A DNA stretch of 64,000 nt, taken from positions 1 to 64,000 of the forward strand of contig DAIUDK010000009.1 of the NCBI GenBank assembly GCA_036845725.1. The letters are read 5' to 3'. How positions within the stretch are numbered: position 1 is the stretch's first letter; each line of letters starts with the position of its first letter. The DNA is from DSWT01 sp036845725. GTDB taxonomy: Bacteria > Chloroflexota > Anaerolineae > B4-G1 > SLSP01. The notes under the pieces are model-generated. The model searched no databases. It saw only the letters and a list, made by a program, of their open reading frames with translations, and was not told the origin of the DNA. The translations under genes were made by a program, and so were the position numbers. This document shows, in pieces, positions 31,022-39,885 of this stretch.

Positions 31022-32353
31022 TTAGCGCAGGAAGCCCTCGTAGTTACGCATGAGCAATTGCGCTTCCAACTGACGCACGGTATCCATTACCGTACCTACA
31101 ACGATGAGCAAGCCCGAACTCTGAATAAGCATCTGATTGGACTCCATAAAGAGTCCCACGATGTAGGGCAACACTGCCACGATCCCCAGGAACAACGCGC
31201 CAGCCAGGGTGATACGTTTGTAAATCCCCAGGATGTGCTCCTCGGTCTTTTTGCCAGGCCGCACACCAGGGATAAAGCCACCCTGTTTCTGGAGCATCTC
31301 CGGCAGGTTCTGCTGCTCGATCATCACAAACGTGTAAAAGTAAGTCAGCCCAAAGACAGCCAGGAAAAAGAGCGGCGCATACCAGACACTTTCTCCGCCA
31401 AAGAAGCCCACGACTTTCTCTGCAAACGTCCTGACGCCCGCATTGGTACTGCCCAGGAAGAACTGCGCGATGACCGCCGGGAAGGCCAAAATGGACTGTG
31501 CGAAGATCAACGGAATCATGCCGGCGGTATTGATCTTCAACGGGATGTAGGTGCTGCCGCCCCCGTAGACTTTCATACCGCGCACGCGCTTCCCGTACTG
31601 GACTTTGATCCGCCGTTCGCCATCCTGAACGAAGACGATGAACAGGATTGTGAGCACCATAATCACGACGTAGACCAGGATGCCAAGAATTTTGTCGGTC
31701 TCCCAGATGCTTTGGAAGCTGGCCGGCACGCGCGACACGATACCGCCGAAGATGATCAATGACAGACCGTTGCCGATGCCCTGTTCGGAGATCAACTCGC
31801 CCAACCAGACGGCGAACATCGTGCCAGCCGTCATCGTGACCAACAGTGTGATCGTTGGCAGCGTCGTTGTTGGTCCCCAGCCAAAATTTGGCAGAATCTG
31901 CTGCGTCCCTATGCTCGCCGTGCGGAAGAGCTGCGCCTGACCGAAAGCCGACAGCGCGGCCAAGGGGACGGTCAGATAGAACGTCCACTGGTTCATCTTG
32001 CGCTGGCCTTCTTCACCCTCTTCTTTGATCCGCTGTTCCAACTTCGGGAAGATCGGCAACAAAAGTTGCAAAACGATCTGCGCCGTCACATACGGATAGA
32101 CGCCTGCGGCAAGTATCGAGAAGTTCTGCACCGCCCCACCGGACAACAGGTTCAGGAGATTGGCAAACTGCCCCAACCCTGCCGTCTCACCGCCGGCCGT
32201 AGCCGAGTCAAAAAAAGCCTTGAGCGCCAAACGGTCCACACCAGGAACCGGAATGTTCGACGCCATACGGAAAATCACCAGGATCAGAAGCGTATAGAAA
32301 ATCCGCCGGCGTAGATCTGGGAGTTTGAAAGCATTACGCAGGGCCTCAAGCAT
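31022..32353 (-). CDS. secY: Protein translocase subunit SecY
   Basis: 443 residues with ten transmembrane helices. RIFYTLLILVIFRMASNIPV (helix 1), the plug-side GGAVQNFSILAAGVYPYVTA and FIPGVRPGKKTEEHILGIYK in the cytosolic loop are diagnostic. It forms the Sec channel. GGAGG lies six bases before the ATG at 32353; a GTG one codon earlier is the less likely start. Last gene of the spc part, followed by an internal promoter. Confidence 0.97.
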   Translation of the reverse strand: MLEALRNAFKLPDLRRRIFYTLLILVIFRMASNIPVPGVDRLALKAFFDSATAGGETAGLGQFANLLNLLSGGAVQNFSILAAGVYPYVTAQIVLQLLLPIFPKLEQRIKEEGEEGQRKMNQWTFYLTVPLAALSAFGQAQLFRTASIGTQQILPNFGWGPTTTLPTITLLVTMTAGTMFAVWLGELISEQGIGNGLSLIIFGGIVSRVPASFQSIWETDKILGILVYVVIMVLTILFIVFVQDGERRIKVQYGKRVRGMKVYGGGSTYIPLKINTAGMIPLIFAQSILAFPAVIAQFFLGSTNAGVRTFAEKVVGFFGGESVWYAPLFFLAVFGLTYFYTFVMIEQQNLPEMLQKQGGFIPGVRPGKKTEEHILGIYKRITLAGALFLGIVAVLPYIVGLFMESNQMLIQSSGLLIVVGTVMDTVRQLEAQLLMRNYEGFLR

Positions 32354-32396
32354 CACTTGCCTCCATCAGAGTTTAACTCAGATAAGCTCACGGCGC

Positions 32397-32879
32397 TTAG
32401 CGGGTGCGATAACCACCGCGTGTCCACGGCAGCAGCTCCACCACACCACCCACAGCCTCGATCTTGGCCCGCGCCGCAGCCGAGACGCGATGCGCCGTCA
32501 CGGTCAAGGGACGATCGACCTCGCCCTCGCCCAACACGACCACCAAATCATCCGCGTGCTTGATCAGCCCGACCTCAGCCAGAGTTTCCGGAGAAACGAC
32601 AGCCTGGGCCTCGAAACGCTCAACAATCTGCCCAAGGTTCACCGGCTTGAACGTCATCTTATATGGATTAAAGAATTTGTAACCCCGGACAAATGGGATC
32701 TTGCGCACCAAGGGCAGTTGTCCACCTTCAAAGTATGGCCCCATTCCCGGACCACTACGTGCCTTTTGTCCTTTTGTACCGCGCCCGGCCGTCTTACCCT
32801 GGCCCGCAGCGATACCACGGCCCTTGCGCTTTCGATCTTTTTTTGTACCCTCAGCGGGCTGCAAATCATGTAACTTCAT
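32397..32879 (-). CDS. rplO: Ribosomal protein L15 (uL15)
   Basis: 160 residues from the ATG at 32879 (MKLHDLQPAEGTKKDRKRKG). The Gly-rich GRGIAAGQGKTAGRGTKGQ stretch and FEGGQLPLVRKIPFVRGYKF are diagnostic. An in-frame start 14 codons upstream overlaps the rpmD tail and was not used. Confidence 0.97.
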   Translation of the reverse strand: MKLHDLQPAEGTKKDRKRKGRGIAAGQGKTAGRGTKGQKARSGPGMGPYFEGGQLPLVRKIPFVRGYKFFNPYKMTFKPVNLGQIVERFEAQAVVSPETLAEVGLIKHADDLVVVLGEGEVDRPLTVTAHRVSAAARAKIEAVGGVVELLPWTRGGYRTR

Positions 32880-32892
32880 GGTATCCTCCACC

Positions 32893-33126
32893 CTATGCCT
32901 CGCTGTCCGCCGATGCGTCATTCAATGACGCGTCATCCAATGACGCCACTTCCTCAACGCACAGCAAATGCGAGATCTTGTTCACCATTCCACGCACTGC
33001 CGGGTTGTCGGGACGTTCCACAACCTGTTGCAGCTTTCGCAATCCCAGCGCCCGCACAGTTTGCTTCTGGCGAATTGAATAGCCAATGGGACTACGTACC
33101 AATGTAATACGCAACATTTTGGCCAT
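32893..33126 (-). CDS. rpmD: Ribosomal protein L30 (uL30) with an acidic tail
   Basis: 77 residues; bacterial L30 is usually about 60. The core MLRITLVRSPIGYSIRQKQT and LGLRKLQQVVERPDNPAVRG is standard. After about residue 55 comes an acidic tail ending SLDDA-SLNDA-SADSEA, a five-residue repeat made by a 15-base tandem duplication. The ATG at 33126 shares one base with the rpsE stop (TGATG). Confidence 0.93.
   Translation of the reverse strand: MAKMLRITLVRSPIGYSIRQKQTVRALGLRKLQQVVERPDNPAVRGMVNKISHLLCVEEVASLDDASLNDASADSEA
32915..32944. repeat. 15-base tandem repeat in the 3' end of rpmD
   Basis: gcgtcattcaatgac (32915-32929) and gcgtcatccaatgac (32930-32944), one mismatch. Each unit with the next two bases is an inverted repeat (gcgtcatt-c-aatgacgc). 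Fifteen bases keeps the frame. Confidence 0.85.
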
Positions 33127-33683
33127 CACGCACTTCTCCTCCGCCAGAATGGCATCACTTCAGCCACCGGCTTGCCGCGGTCTTTGGCGACTTCCTCAAC
33201 CCAGCGCAGTTGACTCAGCGCTTCCATCGTAGCCTGAACGACATTGATGGCCGTGGCGCTACCCTGAGACTTCGTCAACACATCGTGGACTCCCACAGCC
33301 TCCAGCACCGCACGCACGCCACCACCGGCGATCACGCCGGTACCTTTGGTGGCTGGACGCAGCAGCACTTTCGCGCCGCTACAGTTCCCCACAACCTCGT
33401 GAGGAATCGTCGTACCTTCCAGCGGGATGGTGTGCATCGCACGCCGCGCGCGCTCGGTCGCTTTCCCAATAGCGTCGGGAACTGTGCGTGCCTTGCCGAT
33501 TCCCAAACCGACCTGGCCCTTGTTGTCGCCCACAATCGCCACCACCCGGAAGTGGAATGTGCGACCGCCCTTGACAACCTTAGCCACCCGCGTAATGTCC
33601 ACTACGCGCTCATCTAGTTCTTCTTGTTCTTCTTCGAATGGTTTACGATCCCGTCGTGAATCCATATCCCGTCGTGACTCCAT
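33126..33683 (-). CDS. rpsE: Ribosomal protein S5 (uS5)
   Basis: 185 residues. RVAKVVKGGRTFHFRVVAIV and GDNKGQVGLGIGKARTVPDA identify S5; the N-terminus has a short charged repeat (ESRRDMDSRRDRKP). AGGAGG lies just before the ATG at 33683; an ATG at 33665 would remove half of that repeat. Confidence 0.97.
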   Translation of the reverse strand: MESRRDMDSRRDRKPFEEEQEELDERVVDITRVAKVVKGGRTFHFRVVAIVGDNKGQVGLGIGKARTVPDAIGKATERARRAMHTIPLEGTTIPHEVVGNCSGAKVLLRPATKGTGVIAGGGVRAVLEAVGVHDVLTKSQGSATAINVVQATMEALSQLRWVEEVAKDRGKPVAEVMPFWRRRSA

Positions 33684-33724
33684 ATCTCCTCCTGCCGGAC
33701 GCGACTAAGGCGCAGCCGTATAAA

Positions 33725-34093
33725 TTAGAAATCCAGACCCGCCTTACGAGCGGCCTCGGCGAGAGCCTTCACGCGACCGTGATATTTATAACCACCACGG
33801 TCAAACACGACCTTTGTCACCCCTTTTGACAAGGCCCGCTCGGCCAACACTTGCCCCACGACCTGCGCCTGCTTGGTCTTCGGCAGGTCAACAACCTGCT
33901 CGCGAACTACCTGATCCACCGTAGAGGCTGACGCCAATGTGCAGCCCACGCTATCGTCAATGATCTGCGCATAAATGTGATCCAGGCTTCGAAAGACACT
34001 CAGACGTGGACGTTCTGGCGTGCCATGCACAGTCTTGCGAATGTGCACGCGACGCCGTGCTCGGGCTTTACGACGATCAATTTCCGGTTTCAT
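33725..34093 (-). CDS. rplR: Ribosomal protein L18 (uL18)
   Basis: 122 residues. KTVHGTPERPRLSVFRSLDH, HIYAQIIDDSVGCTLASAST and VVFDRGGYKYHGRVKALAEA are diagnostic. Binds 5S rRNA with L5. It is followed after 41 bases by rpsE. Confidence 0.97.
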   Translation of the reverse strand: MKPEIDRRKARARRRVHIRKTVHGTPERPRLSVFRSLDHIYAQIIDDSVGCTLASASTVDQVVREQVVDLPKTKQAQVVGQVLAERALSKGVTKVVFDRGGYKYHGRVKALAEAARKAGLDF

Positions 34094-34160
34094 CTTTTAT
34101 TTCACCCTCAGTTCCACGTATTTATTGAATTCAGCGACTACTGAGCCCTGTCAGCAGCAA

Positions 34161-34706
34161 CTACTTAGCCTTGCCGGCCTTGCCGGCCTTGCGGCGCACA
34201 ACCTCGCCCTGATAACGGATGCCCTTACCCAGGTAAGGCTCCACAGTACGCCAGGCGCGAATCTCCGCGGCAATGCGCCCCACCACTTCCTTGTCACACC
34301 CTCTGACAGTGATCGTGCTGGTACGCGGGTTGACCTCAAAGGTAATGCCCGGCGGCGGCGTGACGACAACAGAATGGGACAGTCCTAGGTTCATCACCAG
34401 ATTCGTCCCCTGAAGTTCGGCCCGATAACCGGTTCCCAGAACTTCCAAAACTTTGTTATAGCCCTCGTGAACGCCGATCACCATGTTGTTGATCAATGCG
34501 CGGGTCAGCCCATGTAACGCCCTGACCGTCTGCTCGTCATTGGGGCGCGTGACCTTCACGACACCGTCCTCGAATGCAATCTGCATCCCAGGATAGAACT
34601 CGCGTGTCAGCTCCCCACGCGGGCCTTTGACTGTCACCGTATTTCCATCAATCTTCACCTGCACCCCAGCTGGGACCGGGACCGGCATCTTTCCTATCCG
34701 TGACAC
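34161..34706 (-). CDS. rplF: Ribosomal protein L6 (uL6)
   Basis: 181 residues from a GTG at 34706 (GTG-TCA-CGG: VSRIGKMPV), with GGGAGG five bases before it. This gives the normal L6 N-terminus; the ATG at 34760 would add 18 unrelated residues overlapping rpsH. NTVTVKGPRGELTREF and the two alpha/beta repeats are clear. The C-terminus is KAGKAGKAK. Confidence 0.96.
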   Translation of the reverse strand: MSRIGKMPVPVPAGVQVKIDGNTVTVKGPRGELTREFYPGMQIAFEDGVVKVTRPNDEQTVRALHGLTRALINNMVIGVHEGYNKVLEVLGTGYRAELQGTNLVMNLGLSHSVVVTPPPGITFEVNPRTSTITVRGCDKEVVGRIAAEIRAWRTVEPYLGKGIRYQGEVVRRKAGKAGKAK

Positions 34707-34725
34707 TTTGACCTCCCTTCCCGTT

Positions 34726-35139
34726 CTACCAGATGTAGCAGATGACTTCGCCACCGACATTCAGCCGGCGCGCCTGCTGGCCCGTGATAACACCCTTAGG
34801 CGTGGAGAGGATCGCAATCCCCATCCCACTGCGCACCCAGGGAATCTCCTTCGCCGTCGTATAAATACGCCGGCCGGGCTTACTCACACGCGTCAGGTTG
34901 GTGATTACAGATCGTTGGTGCTTCACGTCACCCTGATATTTCAACTGAATGACCAGGTTCCGGTGCATGTTCTCATCTGTGACCAATTTATAGTCTTCGA
35001 TATACCCTTCATCCTTGAGAATCTTGGCGATTGCCTCTTTGATTTTGGATGCGGGCATCGCAACCGTCGCATGCTTGACCACTAAAGCATTTCGAACACG
35101 TGTCAACATATCGGCAATTGGATCTGAAGTTGTTATCAT
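34726..35139 (-). CDS. rpsH: Ribosomal protein S8 (uS8)
   Basis: 137 residues. SDPIADMLTRVRNALVVKHA and GMGIAILSTPKGVITGQQAR, ending GGEVICYIW, are diagnostic. In E. coli S8 represses the spc operon by binding near rplE; no such site was identified here. Confidence 0.97.
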   Translation of the reverse strand: MITTSDPIADMLTRVRNALVVKHATVAMPASKIKEAIAKILKDEGYIEDYKLVTDENMHRNLVIQLKYQGDVKHQRSVITNLTRVSKPGRRIYTTAKEIPWVRSGMGIAILSTPKGVITGQQARRLNVGGEVICYIW

Positions 35140-35151
35140 CGCTCTACTCCA

Positions 35152-35334
35152 TTACCAACTCGACTTGACCAAGCCAGGGATTTTACCCTCTAAGGCCAAC
35201 TCACGAACACAAATCCGGCACAAGCCGAAGCGGCGGTAATACCCACGCGGACGTCCACAACGAGAACAACGGTTGCGTACCCGTACCTTGTACTTCCGCC
35301 GGGTTTCGCGAATCGGCATTGATGTTTTCGCCAT
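35152..35334 (-). CDS. rpsN: Ribosomal protein S14, zinc-binding short form (uS14 type Z)
   Basis: 60 residues. RNRCSRCGRPRGYYRRFGLC with CRICVREL supplies the four zinc cysteines. The short form is usual in thermophiles, Firmicutes and Chloroflexota. Lies between rplE and rpsH as expected. Confidence 0.97.
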   Translation of the reverse strand: MAKTSMPIRETRRKYKVRVRNRCSRCGRPRGYYRRFGLCRICVRELALEGKIPGLVKSSW

Positions 35335-35412
35335 ACCATTACTCCTTCTTAAAAACTCGTTCGCTTACAAGTCCAAAGGCCCCGCCCAAAGGCGTCGCCC
35401 TAAGGTCAACCC

Positions 35413-35949
35413 TTAACGCTGGAAAGGCATCCCGAGCAGTTCTAGGAGGCGCCGGGCCTCTTCGTCGGTTTCTGCCGTGGTGTTAATGGTTACTTCAAAC
35501 CCTCGGATTTTATCGATCTTGTCATAATTGATTTCCGGGAACAACAATTGCTCGCGCAGCCCCAGGGTATAATTGCCCCGCCCATCCAGCTTGTCGGGCA
35601 CGCCCCGGAAGTCACGCGTGCGCGGCAGCGCCACATTGAGCAGGCGGCTCAAGAACGCCCACATCTTTTCCCCACGCAGCGTCACCTTGACGCCGATTGC
35701 GCGGCCCTCGCGCAGTTTGAAGTTCGCCACCGACTTGCGCGCTTTGGTGATAACCGGCTGCTGCCCAGTGATCGAGCGCACATCTGCCACGGCGTACTCC
35801 AACGCTTTGGGGTTGTCCAAAGCTTCACCCATCCCGATGTTGATGACAACCTTGCGGATGCGTGGTGCTTGCATCACATTGTCATAACCAAATTCCTTGA
35901 TCAGAGTAGGTGCAATTTCCTCACGATAACGCTTCTGTAACTGTTGCAT
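35413..35949 (-). CDS. rplE: Ribosomal protein L5 (uL5)
   Basis: 178 residues. APRIRKVVINIGMGEALDNP, GQQPVITKARKSVANFKLRE and RDFRGVPDKLDGRGNYTLGL are diagnostic. Contacts 5S rRNA and P-site tRNA. Confidence 0.97.
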   Translation of the reverse strand: MQQLQKRYREEIAPTLIKEFGYDNVMQAPRIRKVVINIGMGEALDNPKALEYAVADVRSITGQQPVITKARKSVANFKLREGRAIGVKVTLRGEKMWAFLSRLLNVALPRTRDFRGVPDKLDGRGNYTLGLREQLLFPEINYDKIDKIRGFEVTINTTAETDEEARRLLELLGMPFQR

Positions 35950-35978
35950 ATCGATCCTCTTCCAGAGCAGGGAACCTG

Positions 35979-36299
35979 CTACTCAATCACCGCGTCGCAC
36001 TTGCGGCAAACGCGCACTTTACGCTCATCGACGACGGCATATCCCACGCGCGTAGCCTGGTCACATTTCGGACACACAAGCATCACGTTCGAGACGTGGA
36101 CCGGCGCTTCAAATTGAATCCGCCCGCCCTGCATCTGCGACCGCCCAGCTCGCTGGGCGCTCTGGTGCTTCGTCACGATGTTAACTTTCGAGACCACCAC
36201 GCGATTATCTTTGGCTAAAACTCGCAGTACTTCACCGCGGACGCCCTGATCCTCGCCAGTGATCACTTCAACTGTATCACCCTTTTTTATACGATTCAT
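35979..36299 (-). CDS. rplX: Ribosomal protein L24 (uL24)
   Basis: 106 residues. The KOW motif KGDTVEVITGEDQGVRGEVL is at the start. The end carries CPKC and CRKC, a zinc-ribbon-like pair kept in many thermophile-type L24 proteins. Confidence 0.97.
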   Translation of the reverse strand: MNRIKKGDTVEVITGEDQGVRGEVLRVLAKDNRVVVSKVNIVTKHQSAQRAGRSQMQGGRIQFEAPVHVSNVMLVCPKCDQATRVGYAVVDERKVRVCRKCDAVIE

Positions 36300-36320
36300 T
36301 TCAATAACCTCATACCGGTC

Positions 36321-36692
36321 CTACAACACTTCGGGCGCCAGAGACACGATTTTCATGAAGCCTTTTTCACGCAACTCACGCGCCACCGGCCCAAAGATGC
36401 GGGTACCGCGCGGATTGACGCCGGACGAGTCCAGAATGATAGCCGCATTGTCGTCGAAGCGAATATAGGAACCATCAGAGCGCCGGTATTCTTTCGCTAC
36501 TCGCACGATGACCGCACGGACAACTTCCCCCTTTTTTACCGAGGAAGTGGGCGTAGCGGCTTTCACCGTCGCCACAATGTGGTCGCCGATATAACCGTAA
36601 CGCCGGCGGGAACCACCCAACACATGGATGCACAGGAGTTCCTGTGCGCCCGTATTGTCTGCAACTTTTAACCGCGTTTCCTTTTGTATCAT
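36321..36692 (-). CDS. rplN: Ribosomal protein L14 (uL14)
   Basis: 123 residues. MIQKETRLKVADNTGAQELL and RIFGPVARELREKGFMKIVS are diagnostic. It starts 12 bases after rpsQ. Confidence 0.97.
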   Translation of the reverse strand: MIQKETRLKVADNTGAQELLCIHVLGGSRRRYGYIGDHIVATVKAATPTSSVKKGEVVRAVIVRVAKEYRRSDGSYIRFDDNAAIILDSSGVNPRGTRIFGPVARELREKGFMKIVSLAPEVL

Positions 36693-36704
36693 GGCGACAG
36701 CTCC

Positions 36705-36956
36705 TTACGCGGCCCGTTCCACGATTTCTTCGACAGCCCAACGCTTGCGCCGGCTGTAAGGGGATGATTCGACAATCGTGACCCGGTCACCCATGCGACA
36801 ATCGTTGTTTTCATCGTGCGCCATATATTTCTTTACGGCGCGCACAACCTTCTTGTAAAACGGGTGGCGATGGCGCCGTTCCACACTCACGACCACGGTC
36901 TTGTCCATCTTATCACTGGTCACAACGCCCGTTAAACGACGACGACGTTCTTTCAT
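36705..36956 (-). CDS. rpsQ: Ribosomal protein S17 (uS17)
   Basis: 83 residues. RRRLTGVVTSDKMDKTVVVS, HPFYKKVVRAVKKYMAHDEN and ESSPYSRRKRWAVEEIV are diagnostic. Its start overlaps the rpmC stop by 4 bases. Confidence 0.97.
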   Translation of the reverse strand: MKERRRRLTGVVTSDKMDKTVVVSVERRHRHPFYKKVVRAVKKYMAHDENNDCRMGDRVTIVESSPYSRRKRWAVEEIVERAA

Positions 36957-37174
36957 GCCGCTGCTCCTTTCTGCGCCAACCCTGCGACCAACTCGCGTTC
37001 CCGAAGAATCGTCATGACCCGCGCAATGTCTTTACGCACCACGCGCAGTCGATTGTGATCCTCGAGACTGCCGGCATACCATTGCTGCCGCAGGTTGAAC
37101 AATTCGCGCCGAGTTTCCTGCAGGCGAAGCCGCAATTCTTCTTCCGTTAATTCTCGTAATTCGTGTGCCTGCAT
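36953..37174 (-). CDS. rpmC: Ribosomal protein L29 (uL29)
   Basis: 73 residues. Two-helix protein with LRELTEEELRLRLQETRREL and RRELFNLRQQWYAGSLEDHN. It sits at the exit tunnel as part of the chaperone and SRP docking area. The stop overlaps rpsQ. Confidence 0.96.
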   Translation of the reverse strand: MQAHELRELTEEELRLRLQETRRELFNLRQQWYAGSLEDHNRLRVVRKDIARVMTILRERELVAGLAQKGAAA

Positions 37175-37176
37175 GA

Positions 37177-37608
37177 CTAGCTCTCCTGCTCCACATCCAA
37201 ATCCAAGCGGGTGATGACCTGGGTCCTGATCGGCAACTTGTGCGACGCCAACTTCAGCGCCTCTTGTGCCACATCAGTCGGGATCCCCCCGATTTCAAAC
37301 ATCACGCGGCCTGGGCGCACGACAGCGACCCACTGATCGACGGCCCCTTTCCCTTTACCCATGCGGGTTTCCGCCGGTTTAGATGTGATCGGCTTATCGG
37401 GGAAAATGCGTATCCAGTACTTACCGCGCCGGCGCATATGACGCACAATAGCACGGCGCGCAGCTTCGATCTGCCGGGCAGTAATCCAGGCGGGTTCCAG
37501 AGCTTGCAGCCCGTAATCGCCAAAGGATACATCCACCCCACGAGATTCTTTGCCCGTTCTGCGCCCACGATGTTGCTTGCGATATTTCACGCGTTTAGGC
37601 ATCAACAT
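37177..37608 (-). CDS. rplP: Ribosomal protein L16 (uL16)
   Basis: 143 residues from the ATG at 37608 (MLMPKRVKYRKQHRG), with AAGGAG eight bases before it; an ATG two codons later is an alternative. KYWIRIFPDKPITSKPAETR and MGKGKGAVDQWVAVVRPG are diagnostic. Confidence 0.97.
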   Translation of the reverse strand: MLMPKRVKYRKQHRGRRTGKESRGVDVSFGDYGLQALEPAWITARQIEAARRAIVRHMRRRGKYWIRIFPDKPITSKPAETRMGKGKGAVDQWVAVVRPGRVMFEIGGIPTDVAQEALKLASHKLPIRTQVITRLDLDVEQES

Positions 37609-37660
37609 GGTTCCATCTCCTTAAATATAACAACGTAAACTGCTAACAGTCTCATAAACT

Positions 37661-38344
37661 CTACGCGGCGTCCTCGACGACGGCAGCTTTACGGGGCAGC
37701 ACCTCGCCCTTATAAATCCAGACCTTGACGCCGATACGACCGTAACCTGTGAGCGCCTCTTCCTGAGCGTAGTCAATGTCAGCGCGCAACGTTTGTAGAG
37801 GCACTCGACCCTCACGCATCCATTCCCGGCGCGCCATTTCCGCACCAGCCAGACGCCCGCAGCACATCACCTTTATACCTTCGGCACCGGCGCGTAACGC
37901 CTGGCGCACGGCGCGTTTCATCGCGCGGCTGTGGTAGATACGTTTCTCCAACTGCGCGACGATATTTTCCGCCACCAGATGAGCGTCCAGGTCCGGCTGC
38001 TCGACCTCTTGAATATCCACATGCACGCGCTTACCACCGGTCAAGTCTTCGATCTGCTGCCGCAAGACCTTGACATTCTCCCCCTTGCGCCCGATCACCA
38101 CCCCCGGACGTGCCGTCCAGATGATGACCGAGACCTGATTCGGGGGAAAACGTTCGATTTCAACGCGCGAAATGCCACTTTGCCCATCACGAGCGCGCGT
38201 ACGCATTTCAGTGACAATCATGTCACGGATTTTGCGATCTTCCGCCAAAAGGTCAGAGTATTCCCGGCCCTCTGCAAACCAGCGAGACTTCCAATCGCGG
38301 ATCACTTTCAAACGAAAACCGTAGGGATGAACCTTGCGTCCCAA
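37661..38344 (-). CDS. rpsC: Ribosomal protein S3 (uS3)
   Basis: 227 residues. The KH domain (IIWTARPGVVIGRKGENVKV) and GAEGIKVMCCGRLAGAEMAR with REWMREGRVPLQTLRADIDY are diagnostic. Part of the mRNA entry helicase with S4 and S5. Confidence 0.97.
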   Translation of the reverse strand: MGRKVHPYGFRLKVIRDWKSRWFAEGREYSDLLAEDRKIRDMIVTEMRTRARDGQSGISRVEIERFPPNQVSVIIWTARPGVVIGRKGENVKVLRQQIEDLTGGKRVHVDIQEVEQPDLDAHLVAENIVAQLEKRIYHSRAMKRAVRQALRAGAEGIKVMCCGRLAGAEMARREWMREGRVPLQTLRADIDYAQEEALTGYGRIGVKVWIYKGEVLPRKAAVVEDAA

Positions 38345-38362
38345 AATAGCCTCCTTCCCAAA

Positions 38363-38722
38363 CTACTCTGGAAGCCGTTCTTCAAGAACGACCGTGATAT
38401 GCGATGAACGTTTGCGGATTGGGCGATAGCGCCCACGACTTCCCCAGCGCGCTCGCCAACCCTTGCCGGGCATCCGACCTGACCCTTCATCAGCTGTAAG
38501 CCGGACAATATACAAACTCTCGGTATCCAACCCCATCTCATCGGCGTTCGCCACTGCGGAACGGATCACTTTGTAGACCGGGTCCGTCGCTGCGTGGGGC
38601 ATCACCCGCAGCGCATCCAGCGCCGCCTGCGCCGCCATACCCCGTAAAGGCGCAAGGATGCGACGCACCTTCATCGGCGATATGGGGATATGCTTAGCTA
38701 TCGCGTGTACAGTTTCAGCCAT
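38363..38722 (-). CDS. rplV: Ribosomal protein L22 (uL22)
   Basis: 119 residues. HIPISPMKVRRILAPLRGMA and DEGSGRMPGKGWRARWGSRG (the tunnel-constriction loop is in this region) are diagnostic. Confidence 0.97.
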   Translation of the reverse strand: MAETVHAIAKHIPISPMKVRRILAPLRGMAAQAALDALRVMPHAATDPVYKVIRSAVANADEMGLDTESLYIVRLTADEGSGRMPGKGWRARWGSRGRYRPIRKRSSHITVVLEERLPE

Positions 38723-38742
38723 TAGTCTTTACCTCATTCCCC

Positions 38743-39027
38743 TTACCGTGCAACCCGGCCCTTTTTCTCTTTCGTGATGTGACCACGGAACGTCCGCGTG
38801 GGCGCAAACTCTCCCAGGCGATGTCCTACCATGTTCTCCGTCACGTAGATTGGAACGTGTCGCCGGCCATCGTGGACCGCGATAGTGTGTCCCACCATCT
38901 GCGGGAAGATCACGGAGGCGCGCGACCACGTGCGCAGCACGCGCTTCTGCCCGCTGCGATTCATCTCTTCGACTTTCTTGAGCAGCTTCGGGTTGACATA
39001 AGGTCCTTTTTTCAAAGAACGCGACAT
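38743..39027 (-). CDS. rpsS: Ribosomal protein S19 (uS19)
   Basis: 94 residues. MSRSLKKGPYVNPKLLKKVE, TWSRASVIFPQMVGHTIAVH and GHRLGEFAPTRTFRGH are diagnostic. Confidence 0.97.
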   Translation of the reverse strand: MSRSLKKGPYVNPKLLKKVEEMNRSGQKRVLRTWSRASVIFPQMVGHTIAVHDGRRHVPIYVTENMVGHRLGEFAPTRTFRGHITKEKKGRVAR

Positions 39028-39041
39028 TCTCTCTACCTCCC

Positions 39042-39884
39042 TTACTTACGGCGACCGGCATCACGCCGACGAACAATGTATTTGTCAGTTGACTTATTCC
39101 GCCGAGTCTTGCGACCCAGAGTCCGCCAACCCCACGGTGACTTCGGGCCAGGCATACCGACTGACGAGCGCCCCTCACCACCGCCATGGGGATGGTCACG
39201 CGGAGACATCGCCGTACCACGCACCTCGGGCCGCCGTCCCAACCAACGCTTGCGACCGGCCTTACCCAATTTGACATTCGCATGATCCAGGTTGCCAACT
39301 TGTCCCACGGTCGCCATACAGGTGCTTTGCACCCGGCGCATTTCCCCACTTGGCAGACGCAGAGTGACATAGGTGCTCTCTTTTGCCAAGACCTGAGCTG
39401 AAGCTCCCGCTGCACGGACCATCTGACCGCCGCGCCCAGGGTAAAGCTCAATGTTATGTACGGTCGTGCCCAATGGCATGCGCTCTAGCGGCATAGCATT
39501 ACCCGCATAGACTTCAGTTTCCTTTTGCGAACTGATAACCGTACTTCCTACACGCAGACCCAACGGGGCAACAATGTAGCGTTTCTCACCATCGGCGTAA
39601 ACCAACAAAGCGATACGCGCCGAACGGTTGGGGTCATACTCAATCGAATCTACCCGCGCCGGAATGTCGAACTTATTGCGCCGGAAGTCAACCAGTCGAT
39701 ACTGACGCGCATGACCGCCACCGCGATGACGCACCGTGACGCGCCCATAAGCATTCCGACCGGCCTTCCTGGTCAGTGGACGCAGCAAGCTCTTTTCGGG
39801 CTGCGTCCGCGTGATTTCCTCAAACGTCAGCCCGGTCATTCCACGGCGACTGGGGGTAGTGGGCTCATAATTCTTGATTGCCAT
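39042..39884 (-). CDS. rplB: Ribosomal protein L2 (uL2)
   Basis: 280 residues from the ATG at 39884 (MAIKNYEPTTPSRRG). The peptidyl-transferase-proximal loop RDHPHGGGEGRSSVGMPG, with the conserved His, is present. The start is one base past the rplW stop; an in-frame ATG ten codons upstream was not used. Confidence 0.97.
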   Translation of the reverse strand: MAIKNYEPTTPSRRGMTGLTFEEITRTQPEKSLLRPLTRKAGRNAYGRVTVRHRGGGHARQYRLVDFRRNKFDIPARVDSIEYDPNRSARIALLVYADGEKRYIVAPLGLRVGSTVISSQKETEVYAGNAMPLERMPLGTTVHNIELYPGRGGQMVRAAGASAQVLAKESTYVTLRLPSGEMRRVQSTCMATVGQVGNLDHANVKLGKAGRKRWLGRRPEVRGTAMSPRDHPHGGGEGRSSVGMPGPKSPWGWRTLGRKTRRNKSTDKYIVRRRDAGRRK

Positions 39885-39885
39885 C

